Origin: Stenotrophomonas maltophilia
Lineage (GTDB): Bacteria; Pseudomonadota; Gammaproteobacteria; Xanthomonadales; Xanthomonadaceae
Length of the DNA: 64,000 nt
Assembly: GCA_900113425.1 (NCBI GenBank)
Contig: FOZF01000004.1
Span: forward strand, 310,001 to 374,000
Direction: 5' to 3'
Shown here: positions 26,341 to 36,529 of the stretch, piece after piece
Layout: the number at the start of each line of letters is the position of its first letter
How positions within the stretch are numbered: the stretch's first letter is position 1
Made by a program: the position numbers and the translations under genes
Notes under the pieces: generated by a model
The model's database searches: none
What the model was told of the DNA's origin: nothing
The model's input: only the letters and a program-made list of their open reading frames with translations

Positions 26341-27672
26341 TCATTCGCTCAGCTTCCGGATCAGCTTGTCCCAGTCTTCGCGGAGCTTGCCGTCGGTTTC
26401 CATCAACGTCCGGATCTGACGGCAGGCATGCAGCACCGTGGTGTGATCGCGACCGGCGAATGCGTCGCCGATCTCGGGCAGGCTGTGCTCGGTCAACTCC
26501 TTGGTCAGGGCCATGGCGACCTGGCGCGGACGGGCCAGCGATCGGGTGCGGCGCTTGGACAGCAGATCCTTGATCTGCAGCCCGTAGTAGTCGGCAACGG
26601 TTTTCTGGATGTTGGGAATGCTGATCGCCTGCTGCTGGGCGCGCAGCAGGTCACGCAGGGTTTCCTGCGCGAACTCGGTGGTGATCGCACGGCCGGTGAA
26701 GTTGGCGCGGGCGGTCAGGGTATTCAGCGCGCCCTCGAGGTCGCGCACATTGGAGCGCATCTTCTTGGCGATCAGGAACGCAACATCATCGGGAATCTCC
26801 GCACCGCGTTCGCGTGCCTTGGCCAGCACGATCGCTGCACGGGTCTCGAAGTCAGGCGGCTCGATTGCGACCGACAGCCCCCAGGCAAGCCGCGACTTGA
26901 GGCGCGCTTCCAGCCCTTCGACCTCGCGCGGGTACCGGTCACAGGTCAGGATGATCTGCTGCTTGCCGTCGAACAGGGCGTTGAAGGTGTGGAAGAACTC
27001 TTCCTGGGTGCGGTCTTTGCCGGCGAAGAACTGGATGTCGTCGATCAGCAGCGCGTCGACCTGCTGGAACTGGCGCTTGAACTGATCCATGGTCTTTTCC
27101 TGCAAGGCCCGGATCATCGCGCTGAAGAACTGTTCCGAGCGCAGGTACAGCACCTTCGCACCCGGGTTGGCCTGGCGCATGGCGTTGCCGGCGGCGAACA
27201 TCAGGTGGGTCTTGCCCAGTCCGGTGCCTCCGTACAGCAGCAGCGGATTGTGCGCGCGGTCGCCCGGTTTCTGCGCCGCCTGGAACGCAGCGGCGAGGCC
27301 GAGCTGGTTGCTGCGGCCTTCGACGAAGTTGGCAAAGGTGTAATGGCTGTCCAGATTGCCGGCGAACGGCACCTGGGGTTCGCTGGATACGTGCGCCGAA
27401 TGCGTGGAAACCGGCGCGGTCTGCGCCTCCACGGGGCGAGGACGGGAGCCGATTTCAAGAAAAACGTCGCTGAAACCGGCGAAATGCGCCAGCAGCTCGC
27501 GGATGCGCGCCAGGTACAGCTCGCGTACCTGATCGACGATGAAGGCGTTCGGTGCATACAGCACCAGGCTGTCCACGCGCAGATCGGCCTGCAGCGGCTT
27601 CAACCAGGTGTGAACGTCTTCAGGCGGAAACTCCGCTTCGAGGCGTTCGAGACTACGGGACCAGGCATCCAT
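26341..27672 (-). CDS. dnaA: Chromosomal replication initiator DnaA
   Basis: Codes 443 residues from the ATG at 27672 ([15 protein letters not shown]); an in-frame TTG two codons earlier is possible. Domain I is residues 1-90, a short linker follows, then AAA+ with Walker [10 protein letters not shown] and Walker B LLIDDIQF. The C-terminal DNA-binding domain carries [14 protein letters not shown]. It is divergent from rpmH. Confidence 0.98.
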   Translation of the reverse strand: MDAWSRSLERLEAEFPPEDVHTWLKPLQADLRVDSLVLYAPNAFIVDQVRELYLARIRELLAHFAGFSDVFLEIGSRPRPVEAQTAPVSTHSAHVSSEPQVPFAGNLDSHYTFANFVEGRSNQLGLAAAFQAAQKPGDRAHNPLLLYGGTGLGKTHLMFAAGNAMRQANPGAKVLYLRSEQFFSAMIRALQEKTMDQFKRQFQQVDALLIDDIQFFAGKDRTQEEFFHTFNALFDGKQQIILTCDRYPREVEGLEARLKSRLAWGLSVAIEPPDFETRAAIVLAKARERGAEIPDDVAFLIAKKMRSNVRDLEGALNTLTARANFTGRAITTEFAQETLRDLLRAQQQAISIPNIQKTVADYYGLQIKDLLSKRRTRSLARPRQVAMALTKELTEHSLPEIGDAFAGRDHTTVLHACRQIRTLMETDGKLREDWDKLIRKLSE

Positions 27673-27926
27673 CAGCAATAATCGTCCGGTGGCCGGGGAG
27701 GGGGCGCGACAAGGCGCCCAAACACAGGCCGGAAAGGGGGGAAATGGATGGCTCAGACTACCACCGAGCGCCCGCCTTCGGAATGCTTGTCCCCTACTTA
27801 TTCACAAAAACATCCACAGCTATTGCACAGGCCGGTGAATTCGCGTAGTCCCCAGGGCTTGACGCGGGGTGGGGTACCTCTCTAGAATTTCCGGTTCTTT
27901 CCGTCCCATTCATACGAGAGGCCCCA
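27673..27926. promoter_or_regulatory. dnaA-rpmH divergent control region
   Basis: 254 bases between divergent genes. A near DnaA box TTATTCACA (one mismatch) lies at 27798-27806, with a weaker ACATCCACA at 27810-27818, suggesting DnaA autoregulation. The rpmH promoter is described separately; no clear dnaA promoter could be assigned. Confidence 0.5.
27859..27888 (+). promoter_or_regulatory. rpmH promoter
   Basis: TTGACG (27859-27864), an 18-base spacer and TAGAAT (27883-27888), a near-consensus sigma-70 promoter 38 bases before the rpmH start. Confidence 0.75.
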
Positions 27927-28067
27927 ATGGCCACCAAGCGCACCTACCAGCCCAGCAACCTCAAGCGTAAGCGCGACCACGGCTTCCGTGCCCGTATGAA
28001 GACCGCTGACGGCCGCAAGATCCTGTCGCGTCGCCGCGCCAAGGGCCGCAAAGTCCTGAGCGCCTGA
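27927..28067 (+). CDS. rpmH: 50S ribosomal protein L34
   Basis: Codes 46 residues: [20 protein letters not shown], then [19 protein letters not shown]. Complete and of standard length. A ribosome binding site GAGAGG precedes the ATG by six bases. It is the first gene of the rpmH-rnpA-yidC operon. Confidence 0.99.
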   Translation: MATKRTYQPSNLKRKRDHGFRARMKTADGRKILSRRRAKGRKVLSA

Positions 28068-28072
28068 TTGCC

Positions 28073-28567
28073 ATGCCGCACCCTGCGGCAGACGCAATCC
28101 CTTCGACAGTGAATACTGCAGACCCGCGCAAGCGATTCCCTCGCTCTGCGCGGGTTCGCACGCGTGCCGAATACTCAACGGTCTTCAACGGCGCCCGCCG
28201 TGTGTCCGATCCGCTGATGACCCTGCACTGGCTGCCGGCTGACCGGCCGGCCAGGCTGGGTCTGGCGGTTTCCCGCAAGGTCGATCCGAACGCCGTCGGG
28301 CGCAACCGGATCAAGCGCGTCCTGCGCGACATCCTGCGTCAGACACGAACCGATATCCAGCCAGGCGACTTTGTCGTCGTGGCCCGTAGTGCTGCGCGTC
28401 ATGCCAGCAACGACGACATCCGCCAGGCCTTCCTGCGCCTGCTGCGCCGCCTGCGTGCATTGCCCGCGCCGGGCGTGGACGGCACAATGCCGCCGCCTGA
28501 TGGCATCGCAACTCCCTCTTTGACCGAGCCGGCACCGCGTTCCGGCCCCGCCGAGCCTGTCCGCTGA
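28073..28567 (+). CDS. rnpA: Ribonuclease P protein component
   Basis: Protein subunit of RNase P, which trims the 5' leader of tRNA precursors. The RNase P signature is [20 protein letters not shown] (RNR motif) near residue 65-85. It codes 164 residues, longer than the usual about 120, because of a proline-rich C-terminal extension after residue 128. Its stop overlaps the yidC start (TGATG), and no yidD lies between them. Confidence 0.95.
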   Translation: MPHPAADAIPSTVNTADPRKRFPRSARVRTRAEYSTVFNGARRVSDPLMTLHWLPADRPARLGLAVSRKVDPNAVGRNRIKRVLRDILRQTRTDIQPGDFVVVARSAARHASNDDIRQAFLRLLRRLRALPAPGVDGTMPPPDGIATPSLTEPAPRSGPAEPVR

Positions 28568-30282
28568 TGAACCAGACCCGCGTATTTCTCATTTTTGCCT
28601 GGCTGATGGTGGCCGTGCTGCTGTGGATGGAGTGGAGCCGTGAGCAGGCCGCTCCGACCCCTGCTCCGACGCCCCGTTCGGCCCCGGCCGCGGCGCAGAC
28701 CGTCCCGGGCGCCGCCACAGGCAGCGTTCCCAGCGCCCAGGTGCCGGCGGCCCCGGGCCAGGCGCCCGCGCAGGCCCAGGCCAGCGCGACCCCGGCCGCC
28801 CAGCGCGTGACCGTCACCACCGACGTCCTGCGCCTGGTACTGGACGGGGGCCGCGTGCTCGACGCCGAGCTGCTGCAGTTCCCGCAGACCAAGGACGAAG
28901 GCAGCCCGCCGGTCCGCCTGCTGACCGAAGATCCCGCTCATCCGTACAGCGCCATCAGCGGCTGGGCCAGCCAGGACAAGAACGCCCCGGTGCCCGGCGC
29001 CGACGGCTTCAAGCTGGTCGGCGACACCCGCGACTTCGTGCTGGCCAAGGGCCAGAACGAACTGCAGATCCCGTTCGTGTGGACCGCCGACAACGGCGTG
29101 ACCATCAAGCGCACCCTGACCGTCTCGCGCAACGAGTACGCCGTGCGCTTCAAGGATGAAGTCAGCAATGCCGGCGCCACCACCTGGAACGGCTACGTCT
29201 ACCGCACCTTGGACCGCACCCCGACCATCCTGTCGCGGAGCATGACCAACCCGGATTCCTTCAGCTTCAACGGCGCCACCTGGTACGACAACGACAAAAA
29301 GTACCAGCGTCGTGCGTTCAAGGACTACCTGGAAGACGGTGCCCTGAACCAGAACATCACCGGCGGCTGGCTGGCGATGCTGCAGCACCACTTCTTCACC
29401 GCGTGGATCCCGCAGAAGGACCAGGTCGCCCACTACGTGCTGTCGCAGGTGGACGGTCGTGACCTGATCGAAGCGCGCGGACCGGCCTTCACCCTGGCCC
29501 CGGGCCAGTCCACCAGCACCGAAGCGCGCCTGTGGGTCGGCCCCAAGCTGGTCAACCTGATCGCCAAGGAAGATGTGCCGGGCCTGGACCGCGTGGTCGA
29601 CTACAGCCGTTTCTCGATGATGGCGGTGATCGGCCAGGGCCTGTTCTGGGTGCTCAACCAGGTGCACAAGCTGGTCGGCAACTGGGGCTGGGCCATCGTC
29701 GGCCTGGTGGTGCTGCTGAAGCTGGTGCTGTATCCGCTGTCGGCCGTGCAGTACAAGAGTGGCGCCAAGATGCGCCGCTTCCAGCCGCGCATCCAGCAGC
29801 TGAAGGAACGCTATGGCGATGACCGCCAGAAGTTCCAGACCGCGATGATGGAGCTGTACAAGAAGGAAAAGATCAATCCGATGGGCGGCTGCCTGCCGAT
29901 CCTCATCCAGATGCCGATCTTCTTCGCCCTGTACTGGGTGCTGGTGGAGTCGGTCGAACTGCGCCAGGCGCCGTGGCTGGGCTGGATCCAGGACCTGACC
30001 GCGCGTGACCCGTACTTCATCCTGCCGGTGATCAACGTGGCGGTGATGTGGTTCACCCAGAAGCTCACGCCTGCGCCGGGCATGGACCCGATGCAGCAGA
30101 AGATGATGCAGTTCATGCCGCTGGTGTTCGGCGTCATGATGGCCTTCATGCCGTCCGGCCTGGTCCTGTACTGGGTGGTCAACGGCGGCCTGGGCCTGCT
30201 GCAGCAGTGGTGGATGACCAAGCGCCATGGCGGCGACCCGGTCCCGGCCACCACCGCGTCGGCTCCGGTCAAGAAGAAGTAG
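28567..30282 (+). CDS. yidC: Membrane protein insertase YidC
   Basis: Inserts and folds inner-membrane proteins with or without Sec. It codes 571 residues: an N-terminal helix (about 5-20), an Ala/Pro-rich linker, a large periplasmic domain (about 75-340), then five membrane helices with the conserved [18 protein letters not shown] segment near 440. The C-terminus is basic (PVKKK). ATG overlaps the rnpA stop. Confidence 0.98.
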   Translation: MNQTRVFLIFAWLMVAVLLWMEWSREQAAPTPAPTPRSAPAAAQTVPGAATGSVPSAQVPAAPGQAPAQAQASATPAAQRVTVTTDVLRLVLDGGRVLDAELLQFPQTKDEGSPPVRLLTEDPAHPYSAISGWASQDKNAPVPGADGFKLVGDTRDFVLAKGQNELQIPFVWTADNGVTIKRTLTVSRNEYAVRFKDEVSNAGATTWNGYVYRTLDRTPTILSRSMTNPDSFSFNGATWYDNDKKYQRRAFKDYLEDGALNQNITGGWLAMLQHHFFTAWIPQKDQVAHYVLSQVDGRDLIEARGPAFTLAPGQSTSTEARLWVGPKLVNLIAKEDVPGLDRVVDYSRFSMMAVIGQGLFWVLNQVHKLVGNWGWAIVGLVVLLKLVLYPLSAVQYKSGAKMRRFQPRIQQLKERYGDDRQKFQTAMMELYKKEKINPMGGCLPILIQMPIFFALYWVLVESVELRQAPWLGWIQDLTARDPYFILPVINVAVMWFTQKLTPAPGMDPMQQKMMQFMPLVFGVMMAFMPSGLVLYWVVNGGLGLLQQWWMTKRHGGDPVPATTASAPVKKK

Positions 30283-30309
30283 CACCGGTTGTCGGTTGAC
30301 TGCTCGATG

Positions 30310-30335
30310 AAAGGCCCGCCGCAAGGCGGGCCTTT
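30310..30335 (+). terminator. yidC terminator
   Basis: AAAGGCCCGCC and its complement around a GCAA loop, ending CCTTTCG; 28 bases after the yidC stop. Confidence 0.8.
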
Positions 30336-30386
30336 CGCATGAGGCGGTAGAATTCCGCGCGTGCGCAACCGGAGACGTTCCAAGCG

Positions 30387-31736
30387 ATGAATGAGGCAGC
30401 CCGCACCGACACCATTGTCGCCATCGCCAGCGCGCCAGGCGCAGGTGGCGTCGGCATCCTGCGCCTGTCCGGCCCGCGCGCCGCCGCCATCGCCAACGCA
30501 CTGGGCGCAACCGGCCTACGCCCACGTCACGCGCATTACGCTCGTCTGCGCGACGCCGACGGCGAGGTGATCGACGATGGCATCGTGCTGTGGTTCCCCG
30601 CACCGAACAGCTTCACCGGCGAAGAAGTGGTGGAACTGCAGGGCCATGGCAGCCCGGTGTTGCTGCAGCAACTGGTTGCACGCTGCATCGCGCTCGGCGC
30701 GCGGCAGGCGCGGCCCGGTGAGTTCAGCGAGCGCGCCTTCCTCAACGGCAAGCTCGATCTGGCCCAGGCCGAGGCCATCGCCGATCTGATCGCTGCGGGC
30801 GACAACCGCGCCGCACGTGCTGCCCGTCGCTCGCTGGACGGGGTGTTCTCGCGCCGCATCGACGCCGTGGTCGAGCAGCTGGTGCTGCTGCGCGTGCATG
30901 TGGAAGCGGCCATCGATTTTGCCGATGAGCCGCTGGATACGCTGGGCGGCGCGCAGGTGCGCCGCGGGCTGGAACTGGCACGCAGCGACCTGGCCCTGCT
31001 GCGCCGCGATGCCGAGCGCGGCCGTCGCCTGCGCGATGGCCTGCACGCGGTGCTGATCGGCCCGCCCAACGCCGGCAAGAGTTCATTGCTCAATGCACTT
31101 GCCGGCAGCGAACGCGCCATCGTCACCGACATCGCCGGCACCACCCGCGACACGCTGCGCGAGACCATCCGCCTGGATGGACTGGAGCTGACCCTGGTCG
31201 ATACCGCCGGCCTGCGCGACGGTGGCGACGCCATCGAACGCGAAGGCATGCGCCGTGCCCACGTGGAGATCGAACGCACCGACCTGGCGTTGATCGTGCT
31301 GGACGCACGCGATCCGGCGGCGGGCGAGGCGGCCATCGGCGAAGCGGTGCGGGCCGTGCCGCACAAGATCTACATCCACAACAAGTCGGATCTGCTGCAG
31401 GCCAGGCCAACCGTGGACGATCCGGACCGTGTGTTCGTTTCCGCCGCTACCGGTGCAGGACTCGACGACCTGCACGCGCGCCTGCGCGCGATCGCATCGG
31501 CAGGCGCAGGCGAACAGGTGGACGGTGAGTTCTCCGCGCGTACGCGGCACGTGGATGCAATCGAGCGTGCGCAGGAACATGCCCGTCGCGCTGACGGCGA
31601 GCTGGCCCACGAACACCTGGAACTGGCGGCCGAAGAGCTGCGGCTCGCGCATGACGCGCTGGGCGAGATCACCGGGCAGATGAGCGCCGATGACCTGCTG
31701 GGACGGATCTTCTCCAGCTTCTGCATCGGCAAGTAA
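30387..31736 (+). CDS. mnmE: tRNA modification GTPase MnmE
   Basis: With MnmG it adds the carboxymethylaminomethyl group to uridine 34 of some tRNAs. It codes 449 residues. The G domain has G1 [10 protein letters not shown]2 TTRDTLRE, G3 DTAGL and G4 NKSD. The C-terminal CIGK carries the catalytic cysteine. It lies after the yidC terminator and has its own upstream TAGAAT-like -10. Confidence 0.98.
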   Translation: MNEAARTDTIVAIASAPGAGGVGILRLSGPRAAAIANALGATGLRPRHAHYARLRDADGEVIDDGIVLWFPAPNSFTGEEVVELQGHGSPVLLQQLVARCIALGARQARPGEFSERAFLNGKLDLAQAEAIADLIAAGDNRAARAARRSLDGVFSRRIDAVVEQLVLLRVHVEAAIDFADEPLDTLGGAQVRRGLELARSDLALLRRDAERGRRLRDGLHAVLIGPPNAGKSSLLNALAGSERAIVTDIAGTTRDTLRETIRLDGLELTLVDTAGLRDGGDAIEREGMRRAHVEIERTDLALIVLDARDPAAGEAAIGEAVRAVPHKIYIHNKSDLLQARPTVDDPDRVFVSAATGAGLDDLHARLRAIASAGAGEQVDGEFSARTRHVDAIERAQEHARRADGELAHEHLELAAEELRLAHDALGEITGQMSADDLLGRIFSSFCIGK

Positions 31737-31739
31737 GCC

Positions 31740-31771
31740 GGGGTCAGATTCCCGCGGGGGCTCTGATCCCG
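31740..31771. repeat. Imperfect GGGTCAGATCC-type palindrome
   Basis: GGGTCAGATTCCCGCGG followed by an imperfect complement; it begins four bases after the mnmE stop and may also act as a terminator. Confidence 0.6.
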
Positions 31772-31837
31772 GGTCCCCCGCCTGTCACATTGCCGCCGCA
31801 TACTGCCGCCCATCACCTACCGTTGGGGGACGTTGCA

Positions 31838-32953
31838 GTGAAGTCGTGGGGTTGTGCGTTGCTGTTGTCGCTGGCCGTGGCACCATCGGTGGCCATGAGT
31901 GCTGAATCCTCTCTCCCGGCCACGGCCAGGGCGTCGGTCTACGGTCATCGCGGCGCCAGCGCGCTGCTGCCGGAACACACCCTGGCTGCGTATGCACAGG
32001 CCATCGCCGATGGCGCCGACTACATCGAACCGGACCTGGTGATGACCAAGGACGGGGTGATGGTGGCCCGCCATGAGAACGAGATCGGTGGCACCACCGA
32101 TGTCGCCTCGCATCCCGAATTCGCCAGCCGCCGCACCCGCAAGGTCATCGACGGGCAGACGGTGGACGGATGGTTCACCGAGGACTTCACCCTGGCCGAG
32201 CTGAAGACGCTGTACGCGCGCGAACGCCTGCCCGAACTGCGCAGCACGGCCTACGACGGCCAGTTCCGCATCGCCAGTCTCGATGAAATCCTCGCTTTCC
32301 TGGTCCAGCAGGCCGGCCGCGCCAACCGCGGCATCGGCCTGGTGCCGGAGATCAAGCATCCCACCTACTTCCAGTCCATCGGCCTGCCGATGGAAGACAA
32401 ACTGCTGGCCGCGCTGCGCGGCAATGCCTACACCAACGTCGCCCCGGTCACCATCCAGTCGTTCGAGACCGCCAACCTGCGTTACCTGCGCGGCAGGATC
32501 GAGCGCGGCGGCAACATCCGCCTGCTGCAGCTGTTGTGGAAGGGCGATACCCGGCCGGCCGACGTCGCCAAGGCCGGGGGCACGCTGACCTACGCACAGA
32601 TGATGACTCCTGCGGGCCTGAAGGACATCGCGGCCTATGCCGATGGCATCGGTCCTGAACTGCGCTCGATCATTCCGCTCGACACCAACGGTGCGCTGGG
32701 AACGCCGACCGCGCTGGTGCGCGATGCGCACGCGGCCGGCCTGATGGTGATCCCCTATACCTTCCGCCCGGAGAATCAGTTCCAGCCCAGCAACCTGCGC
32801 AAGGGGGCGGACAACGCGCGCAATGCCGAAGGGTCGATCGCCGAGATGCGCGCCTATCTGGCCACCGGCATCGATGCGTTCTTCACCGATGACCCGGCGC
32901 TGGGCCGGCAGGCGGTGGATGGCATGGCCACGGCGGGCAGTGCGGGAAACTGA
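31838..32953 (+). CDS. glpQ: Glycerophosphodiester phosphodiesterase, exported
   Basis: Hydrolyses glycerophosphodiesters to glycerol 3-phosphate and an alcohol. It codes 371 residues; the GTG at 31838 is chosen because TTGGGGGA lies eight bases upstream and the following residues form a signal peptide (LLLSLAVAPSVAMSAES). Catalytic motifs: GHRGASALLPEHTLAAY (catalytic His and Arg) and EPDLVMTKDGVMVARHE (metal-binding Glu, Asp and second His). Likely periplasmic. The symbol is by analogy with periplasmic GlpQ. Confidence 0.9.
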   Translation: MKSWGCALLLSLAVAPSVAMSAESSLPATARASVYGHRGASALLPEHTLAAYAQAIADGADYIEPDLVMTKDGVMVARHENEIGGTTDVASHPEFASRRTRKVIDGQTVDGWFTEDFTLAELKTLYARERLPELRSTAYDGQFRIASLDEILAFLVQQAGRANRGIGLVPEIKHPTYFQSIGLPMEDKLLAALRGNAYTNVAPVTIQSFETANLRYLRGRIERGGNIRLLQLLWKGDTRPADVAKAGGTLTYAQMMTPAGLKDIAAYADGIGPELRSIIPLDTNGALGTPTALVRDAHAAGLMVIPYTFRPENQFQPSNLRKGADNARNAEGSIAEMRAYLATGIDAFFTDDPALGRQAVDGMATAGSAGN

Positions 32954-32963
32954 GGTGTCGATG

Positions 32964-33029
32964 CCGCCGGGCATGGCCCGGCGCTACCCGGGGTGCCGGT
33001 GAACGGTAGCGCCGGGCCATGCCCGGCGG
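32964..33029. repeat. GTAG-type (SMAG-like) palindromic repeat pair
   Basis: A 25-base arm (32964-32988) beginning CCGCCGGGCATGG, and its exact complement (33005-33029), each arm itself a GCCGGGC hairpin with GTAG at the inner boundary. It sits between convergent genes. It matches the known S. maltophilia GTAG repeat class. Confidence 0.85.
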
Positions 33030-33041
33030 ACCCATCCCACC

Positions 33042-33812
33042 TCAGCCGCGCGGCTCGTCCGGCCGCCGGAACGGGATGACCACGTAGTCCTGTCCTTCGC
33101 GCGGCTGCCACAGGACCGGCACGCGGTGTGGCGACGGCGGCTCCAGTTCGTCGTCGGCCAGCGGTTCTGCGTTCTCTTCCTCGTCCTCCCAGCTGTAGCG
33201 CGGGCGCGGTGGCAGCGGATCGGCGGTGCGGAACAGCAGCGCTGCGATGATGCCGGCGAAGGCGCCGCCCATGTGCGACTGCCAGGACACGCCGTCGGCA
33301 TGCGGCAGGATGGTCATCAGCATGCCACCGTAGAACAGCATGCCGATCAGGCCGGTGGCGATGGCGGCGCGGTCGCGGCGCAGCAGGCCGAGGCCGGCGA
33401 GCAGGAACATCAGGCCGTGGGTCACGCCACTGGCACCCAGATGGACGCTGCCGGGATTGCCCAGCATCCATGCGCCCACACCCGATCCCAGCCAGAGCAG
33501 GGGCAGGGCGCGGACAGTGGCCTTGGGATAGACGCTGCCGGCCAGGGTGCCGAGGATCAGGATCGCGATGCTGTTGGCGGCGATGTGCTCGACCGAGGCA
33601 TGCAGCAGCGGGCCGCCGAGCAGGCCGAGCAGGCCCTTGGCTTCCAGCGGCGCTACCGCCCAGGGGCGCCAGTCGAACGTGCCCTGCAGGGCGAACACGA
33701 CCACCAGCACCAGCACGGCGGCCAGGCTGACATTGAACGCCCGCAGGATGCGGAGGCGGTCGTTGCGGGGGGCCGGCACGTCACCGGCGGGCAGGGGCGC
33801 GTTGCTGTTCAT
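33042..33812 (-). CDS. Rhomboid-family intramembrane serine protease
   Basis: Codes 256 residues with six membrane helices. The catalytic serine is in GASGVTHGL and the catalytic histidine in SHMGGAFAG, the two parts of the rhomboid dyad. The soluble C-terminal tail is acidic (DEEENAEPLADDE). The substrate is unknown. Confidence 0.92.
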   Translation of the reverse strand: MNSNAPLPAGDVPAPRNDRLRILRAFNVSLAAVLVLVVVFALQGTFDWRPWAVAPLEAKGLLGLLGGPLLHASVEHIAANSIAILILGTLAGSVYPKATVRALPLLWLGSGVGAWMLGNPGSVHLGASGVTHGLMFLLAGLGLLRRDRAAIATGLIGMLFYGGMLMTILPHADGVSWQSHMGGAFAGIIAALLFRTADPLPPRPRYSWEDEEENAEPLADDELEPPSPHRVPVLWQPREGQDYVVIPFRRPDEPRG

Positions 33813-33915
33813 ACCTCAAGCAATGGCGGTGGCTGGCGCGAAACCAAGGCCACCGCTGCGGGAGAGTGGAAGCGGCCAGCGGGACAATCCCGCTGGCCGT
33901 GTCTGCCAGCCGCGA

Positions 33916-34878
33916 TCAGGCCTGGCCTTCGCCTTCCTTGGGCGGGTACTTCAGGCTCAGCACGACGGTGGCGGCAATGATCAGCGCGACCACGCCCAGC
34001 GAGACCGGGGTCGGGATCTTGAACAGGTCGATGATCATCATCTTGATGCCGATGAAACCCAGCACCAGTGCCAGGCCGTACGGCAGCAGGTGGAAGCGGT
34101 CGGCCATGCCGGCCAGCAGGAAGAACATCGCACGCAGGCCCAGTACCGCGAACACGTTGGAGGTCAGCACGATGAACGGATCGGTGGTGATCGCGAAGAT
34201 CGCCGGGATGCTGTCCACCGCGAAGATCACGTCGGTGACGGCGATCAGGATCAGTACCGCGAACAGCGGGGTGAACCAGCGCACGCCGTCGCGCTTCACG
34301 CTCAGGGCATTGCCGGCGTAGTCCGGCAGCAGGCGAAGGTGCTTGCGCATCCAGCGAAGGGCCGGGTTGCTCTCAAGGTCAGGCTCCTGTCCGGCGGCAA
34401 ACCACATCTTCCAGCCGGTGAACAGCAGGAAGGCGCCGAACACGTAGAGCAGCCAATGGAACTGGCTGATCAGCACGCTGCCGGCGAAGATCATGATCGT
34501 ACGCAGCACGATCGCGCCCAGGATGCCGATGATCAGCACCTTCTGGCGCTGTTCCTCCGGCACCGCGAAGTAGCTCATGATCATCAGGAAGACAAAGATG
34601 TTGTCCACCGCCAGCGCCTTCTCGACCAGGTAGCCGGTCAGGAACTCGAGACCGACCTTGTTGGCCACGACCTGGCCGGCCGTCTCATTCAGGTAGTACC
34701 AGAGGCCGGCGTTGAACAGCAGGGCCAGCGCGACCCAGCCGATGGACCACCACAGGGCCTCCTTGAAGGTGACCTTGTGCGGGCCACCATGGCGCATCAA
34801 CACGAGGTCGACCAGCAGGGCGATGACCACCACCGCTGCGAAGCCGCCCCACAACCACACGTTACCGATCGTCTGCAT
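33916..34878 (-). CDS. alx: TerC/Alx-family membrane protein, probable manganese exporter
   Basis: Codes 320 residues from the ATG at 34878 (MQTIGNVWLWGGF). About nine membrane helices include the conserved acidic motifs of TerC (LEFLTGYLVEKALAVDNIFVF and VTDVIFAVDSIPAIFAITTD). The long frame upstream is rejected because a yybP-ykoY-type riboswitch occupies it. Control by a manganese riboswitch fits the proposed Mn export by Alx/TerC. Confidence 0.9.
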   Translation of the reverse strand: MQTIGNVWLWGGFAAVVVIALLVDLVLMRHGGPHKVTFKEALWWSIGWVALALLFNAGLWYYLNETAGQVVANKVGLEFLTGYLVEKALAVDNIFVFLMIMSYFAVPEEQRQKVLIIGILGAIVLRTIMIFAGSVLISQFHWLLYVFGAFLLFTGWKMWFAAGQEPDLESNPALRWMRKHLRLLPDYAGNALSVKRDGVRWFTPLFAVLILIAVTDVIFAVDSIPAIFAITTDPFIVLTSNVFAVLGLRAMFFLLAGMADRFHLLPYGLALVLGFIGIKMMIIDLFKIPTPVSLGVVALIIAATVVLSLKYPPKEGEGQA

Positions 34879-34949
34879 TGGGAATGTCCGTTGGAAAGAT
34901 GAATGCCAGGCCGGACGGCGAGGATCTGCAACGGAGGATCGGGAGGGGA

Positions 34950-35085
34950 TCCAGGGACAGAGCTTCGCCAGTACGGCGAAGGTCTCGCTCGCAGTTCCAG
35001 TCGGCTGGAACTGCCGTTGCACCGGAGCCTGCGGGCTCGAAATGACGGCGACAACGTCTGGGAGCTACTCCCCTTCTGGCGCCGA
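34950..35085 (-). ncRNA. yybP-ykoY manganese riboswitch
   Basis: Read on the minus strand, the region starts AAGGGGAGTAGC (complement of 35064-35075), passes AACG...CGTCATTTCGAGCCC and CCGGTGCAACGGC, and ends GCGAGACCTTCGCC (complement of 34975-34988). These are the paired conserved loops that sense Mn2+ in this family. It lies 72 bases before the alx start, and a downstream inverted region could carry the expression platform. Confidence 0.85.
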
Positions 35086-35127
35086 TTCTGCGGCCTGCCG
35101 CGTCCGCCGTCAAATGGCCGGGCACCA

Positions 35128-35206
35128 GGGTCGGATCCCCGCAGGCGCCCCGACTCCATGCTTCCGCCAGAGAGGGGGGGGCAGAGCCCCTGCGGGGATC
35201 TGACCC
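35128..35206. repeat. Long GGGTC-type inverted repeat
   Basis: GGGTCGGATCCCCGCAGG and, about 40 bases later, a complementary CCTGCGGGGATCTGACCC with one mismatch. It lies between the riboswitch and the methyltransferase promoter. Confidence 0.7.
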
Positions 35207-35219
35207 CCGGCGGCCGGTT

Positions 35220-35225
35220 TACAAT
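35220..35225 (+). promoter_or_regulatory. -10 element giving a possibly leaderless rlmI transcript
   Basis: TACAAT ends six bases before the ATG at 35232, so transcription would start at or next to the start codon. A -35 box could not be assigned with confidence. Confidence 0.45.
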
Positions 35226-35231
35226 AGGTGG

Positions 35232-36401
35232 ATGAATACCCCCCTTCCCGTTGTCCGCCTCAAGAACGCGTGGCGCTCCAGCCACCCGTGGATCTTCCAG
35301 AAACTGGTCGAGAAGCCGACCGTCCGGCCCAAGCCCGGTTCCCTCGTCGACGTGGTCGGGGTGGACGGGGAGTTCATCGGGCGCGGGTTCTACAACGGGC
35401 ACTCGCGCATCGCTGTGCGCATTCTTGAAACCCATCAGGCCGTTGCGGTCGATGCCGGCTGGTTCTCGCGCAAGATCGCCCAGGCGGTGTCGCTGCGCCG
35501 TGACGTGCTGAAGCTGGACGCCGTGTCCGATGCCTGGCGCGTGGTGCACAGCGAGGGCGATGGCCTGTCCGGCCTGGTGGTCGACCGCTACGGCGACCTG
35601 GTGGTGGTCGAGTTCTTTGCCGCCGGCATGTTCCGTCACCGCGAGTGGATCTACGATGCGCTGCGTGAGCAGTTCCCCGGCTGCCGCTTCCACAGCTTCG
35701 CCGACGAACACGTGCAGAAGCAGGAAAGCTTCGATTTCCACGGCAACACCACCACCGAAGCGTCGGTGATCACCGAGTACGGCATCAAGTTCCGCGCCGA
35801 TCCGGCCGGCGCGCACAAGACCGGCTTCTTCGCCGACCAGCGCGAGAACCGGCAATGGCTGAGCCAGCAGGTGGAAGGCAAGAGCGTGCTCGACCTGTGC
35901 TGCAATACCGGTGGCTTCGCGGTCTATGCGGCGGCACGCGGGGCCTCCGACGTGGTCGGCATCGACATCGATGAAGACGTCATCCAGATCGCCAAGGGCA
36001 ATTCGCGCCTGAACAACGTGCGCCCGAAGTTCATCCAGTCCGACATCTTCCCGTGGCTGCGCGATGCCGCCAATCGCGGTGAGCAGTACGACGTGGTGAT
36101 CCTGGATCCGGCCAAGATGACCCGCGACCGCGACCAGGTGATCAACGCGCTGAAGAAGTACCTGGACATGAACAAGCTGGCGCTGGGCGTGGTCAAGCCC
36201 GGTGGCCTGTTCGCCACCTTCTCCTGCACTGGCCTGGTGGCCGAAGACCAGTTCCTGGACATGCTGCGCCGTGCGGCCTATTTCTCCGGCCGCACCCTTC
36301 AGATCCTGAAGGTTGCCGGTGCCGGCGCGGATCATCCGTTCATGGCCCATGTGCAGGAATCGCGTTACCTGAAGGCGGTGTTCTGCCGCGTGGTTGATTG
36401 A
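35232..36401 (+). CDS. rlmI: RlmI-like 23S rRNA (cytosine-C5) methyltransferase
   Basis: Codes 389 residues. The N-terminal PUA-like domain (about 1-70) is followed by a central EEHEE-type domain and a Rossmann SAM domain with DLCCNTGGFAVYAA (SAM loop), DIDEDVIQ, LDPAKMTRD and the catalytic FSCTG cysteine. Closest in pattern to RlmI (m5C1962), though related members of COG1092 exist, so the exact target is inferred. Confidence 0.85.
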   Translation: MNTPLPVVRLKNAWRSSHPWIFQKLVEKPTVRPKPGSLVDVVGVDGEFIGRGFYNGHSRIAVRILETHQAVAVDAGWFSRKIAQAVSLRRDVLKLDAVSDAWRVVHSEGDGLSGLVVDRYGDLVVVEFFAAGMFRHREWIYDALREQFPGCRFHSFADEHVQKQESFDFHGNTTTEASVITEYGIKFRADPAGAHKTGFFADQRENRQWLSQQVEGKSVLDLCCNTGGFAVYAAARGASDVVGIDIDEDVIQIAKGNSRLNNVRPKFIQSDIFPWLRDAANRGEQYDVVILDPAKMTRDRDQVINALKKYLDMNKLALGVVKPGGLFATFSCTGLVAEDQFLDMLRRAAYFSGRTLQILKVAGAGADHPFMAHVQESRYLKAVFCRVVD

Positions 36402-36413
36402 CCGCGTGGCGCT

Positions 36414-36473
36414 GTAGAGCCGAGCCCACGCTCGGCTGATCTGTCTGGCAGCCGAGCATGCGCTCGGCTCTAC
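36414..36473. repeat. GTAG repeat (SMAG) pair
   Basis: GTAGAGCCGAGC..GCTCGGC, then its complement GCCGAGC..GCTCGGCTCTAC; two GTAG-headed hairpins face each other. It lies between rlmI and the dipeptidase gene. Confidence 0.9.
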
Positions 36474-36529
36474 AAATTGGCCGGCCGCAGCGCTATGGTC
36501 GGGTTCTTCCCATTGCCGGTAGGAACCCC

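Noticed and set aside
34879..35022. Longer TerC start
   Set aside because: The region is occupied by the manganese riboswitch, so translation there is unlikely.
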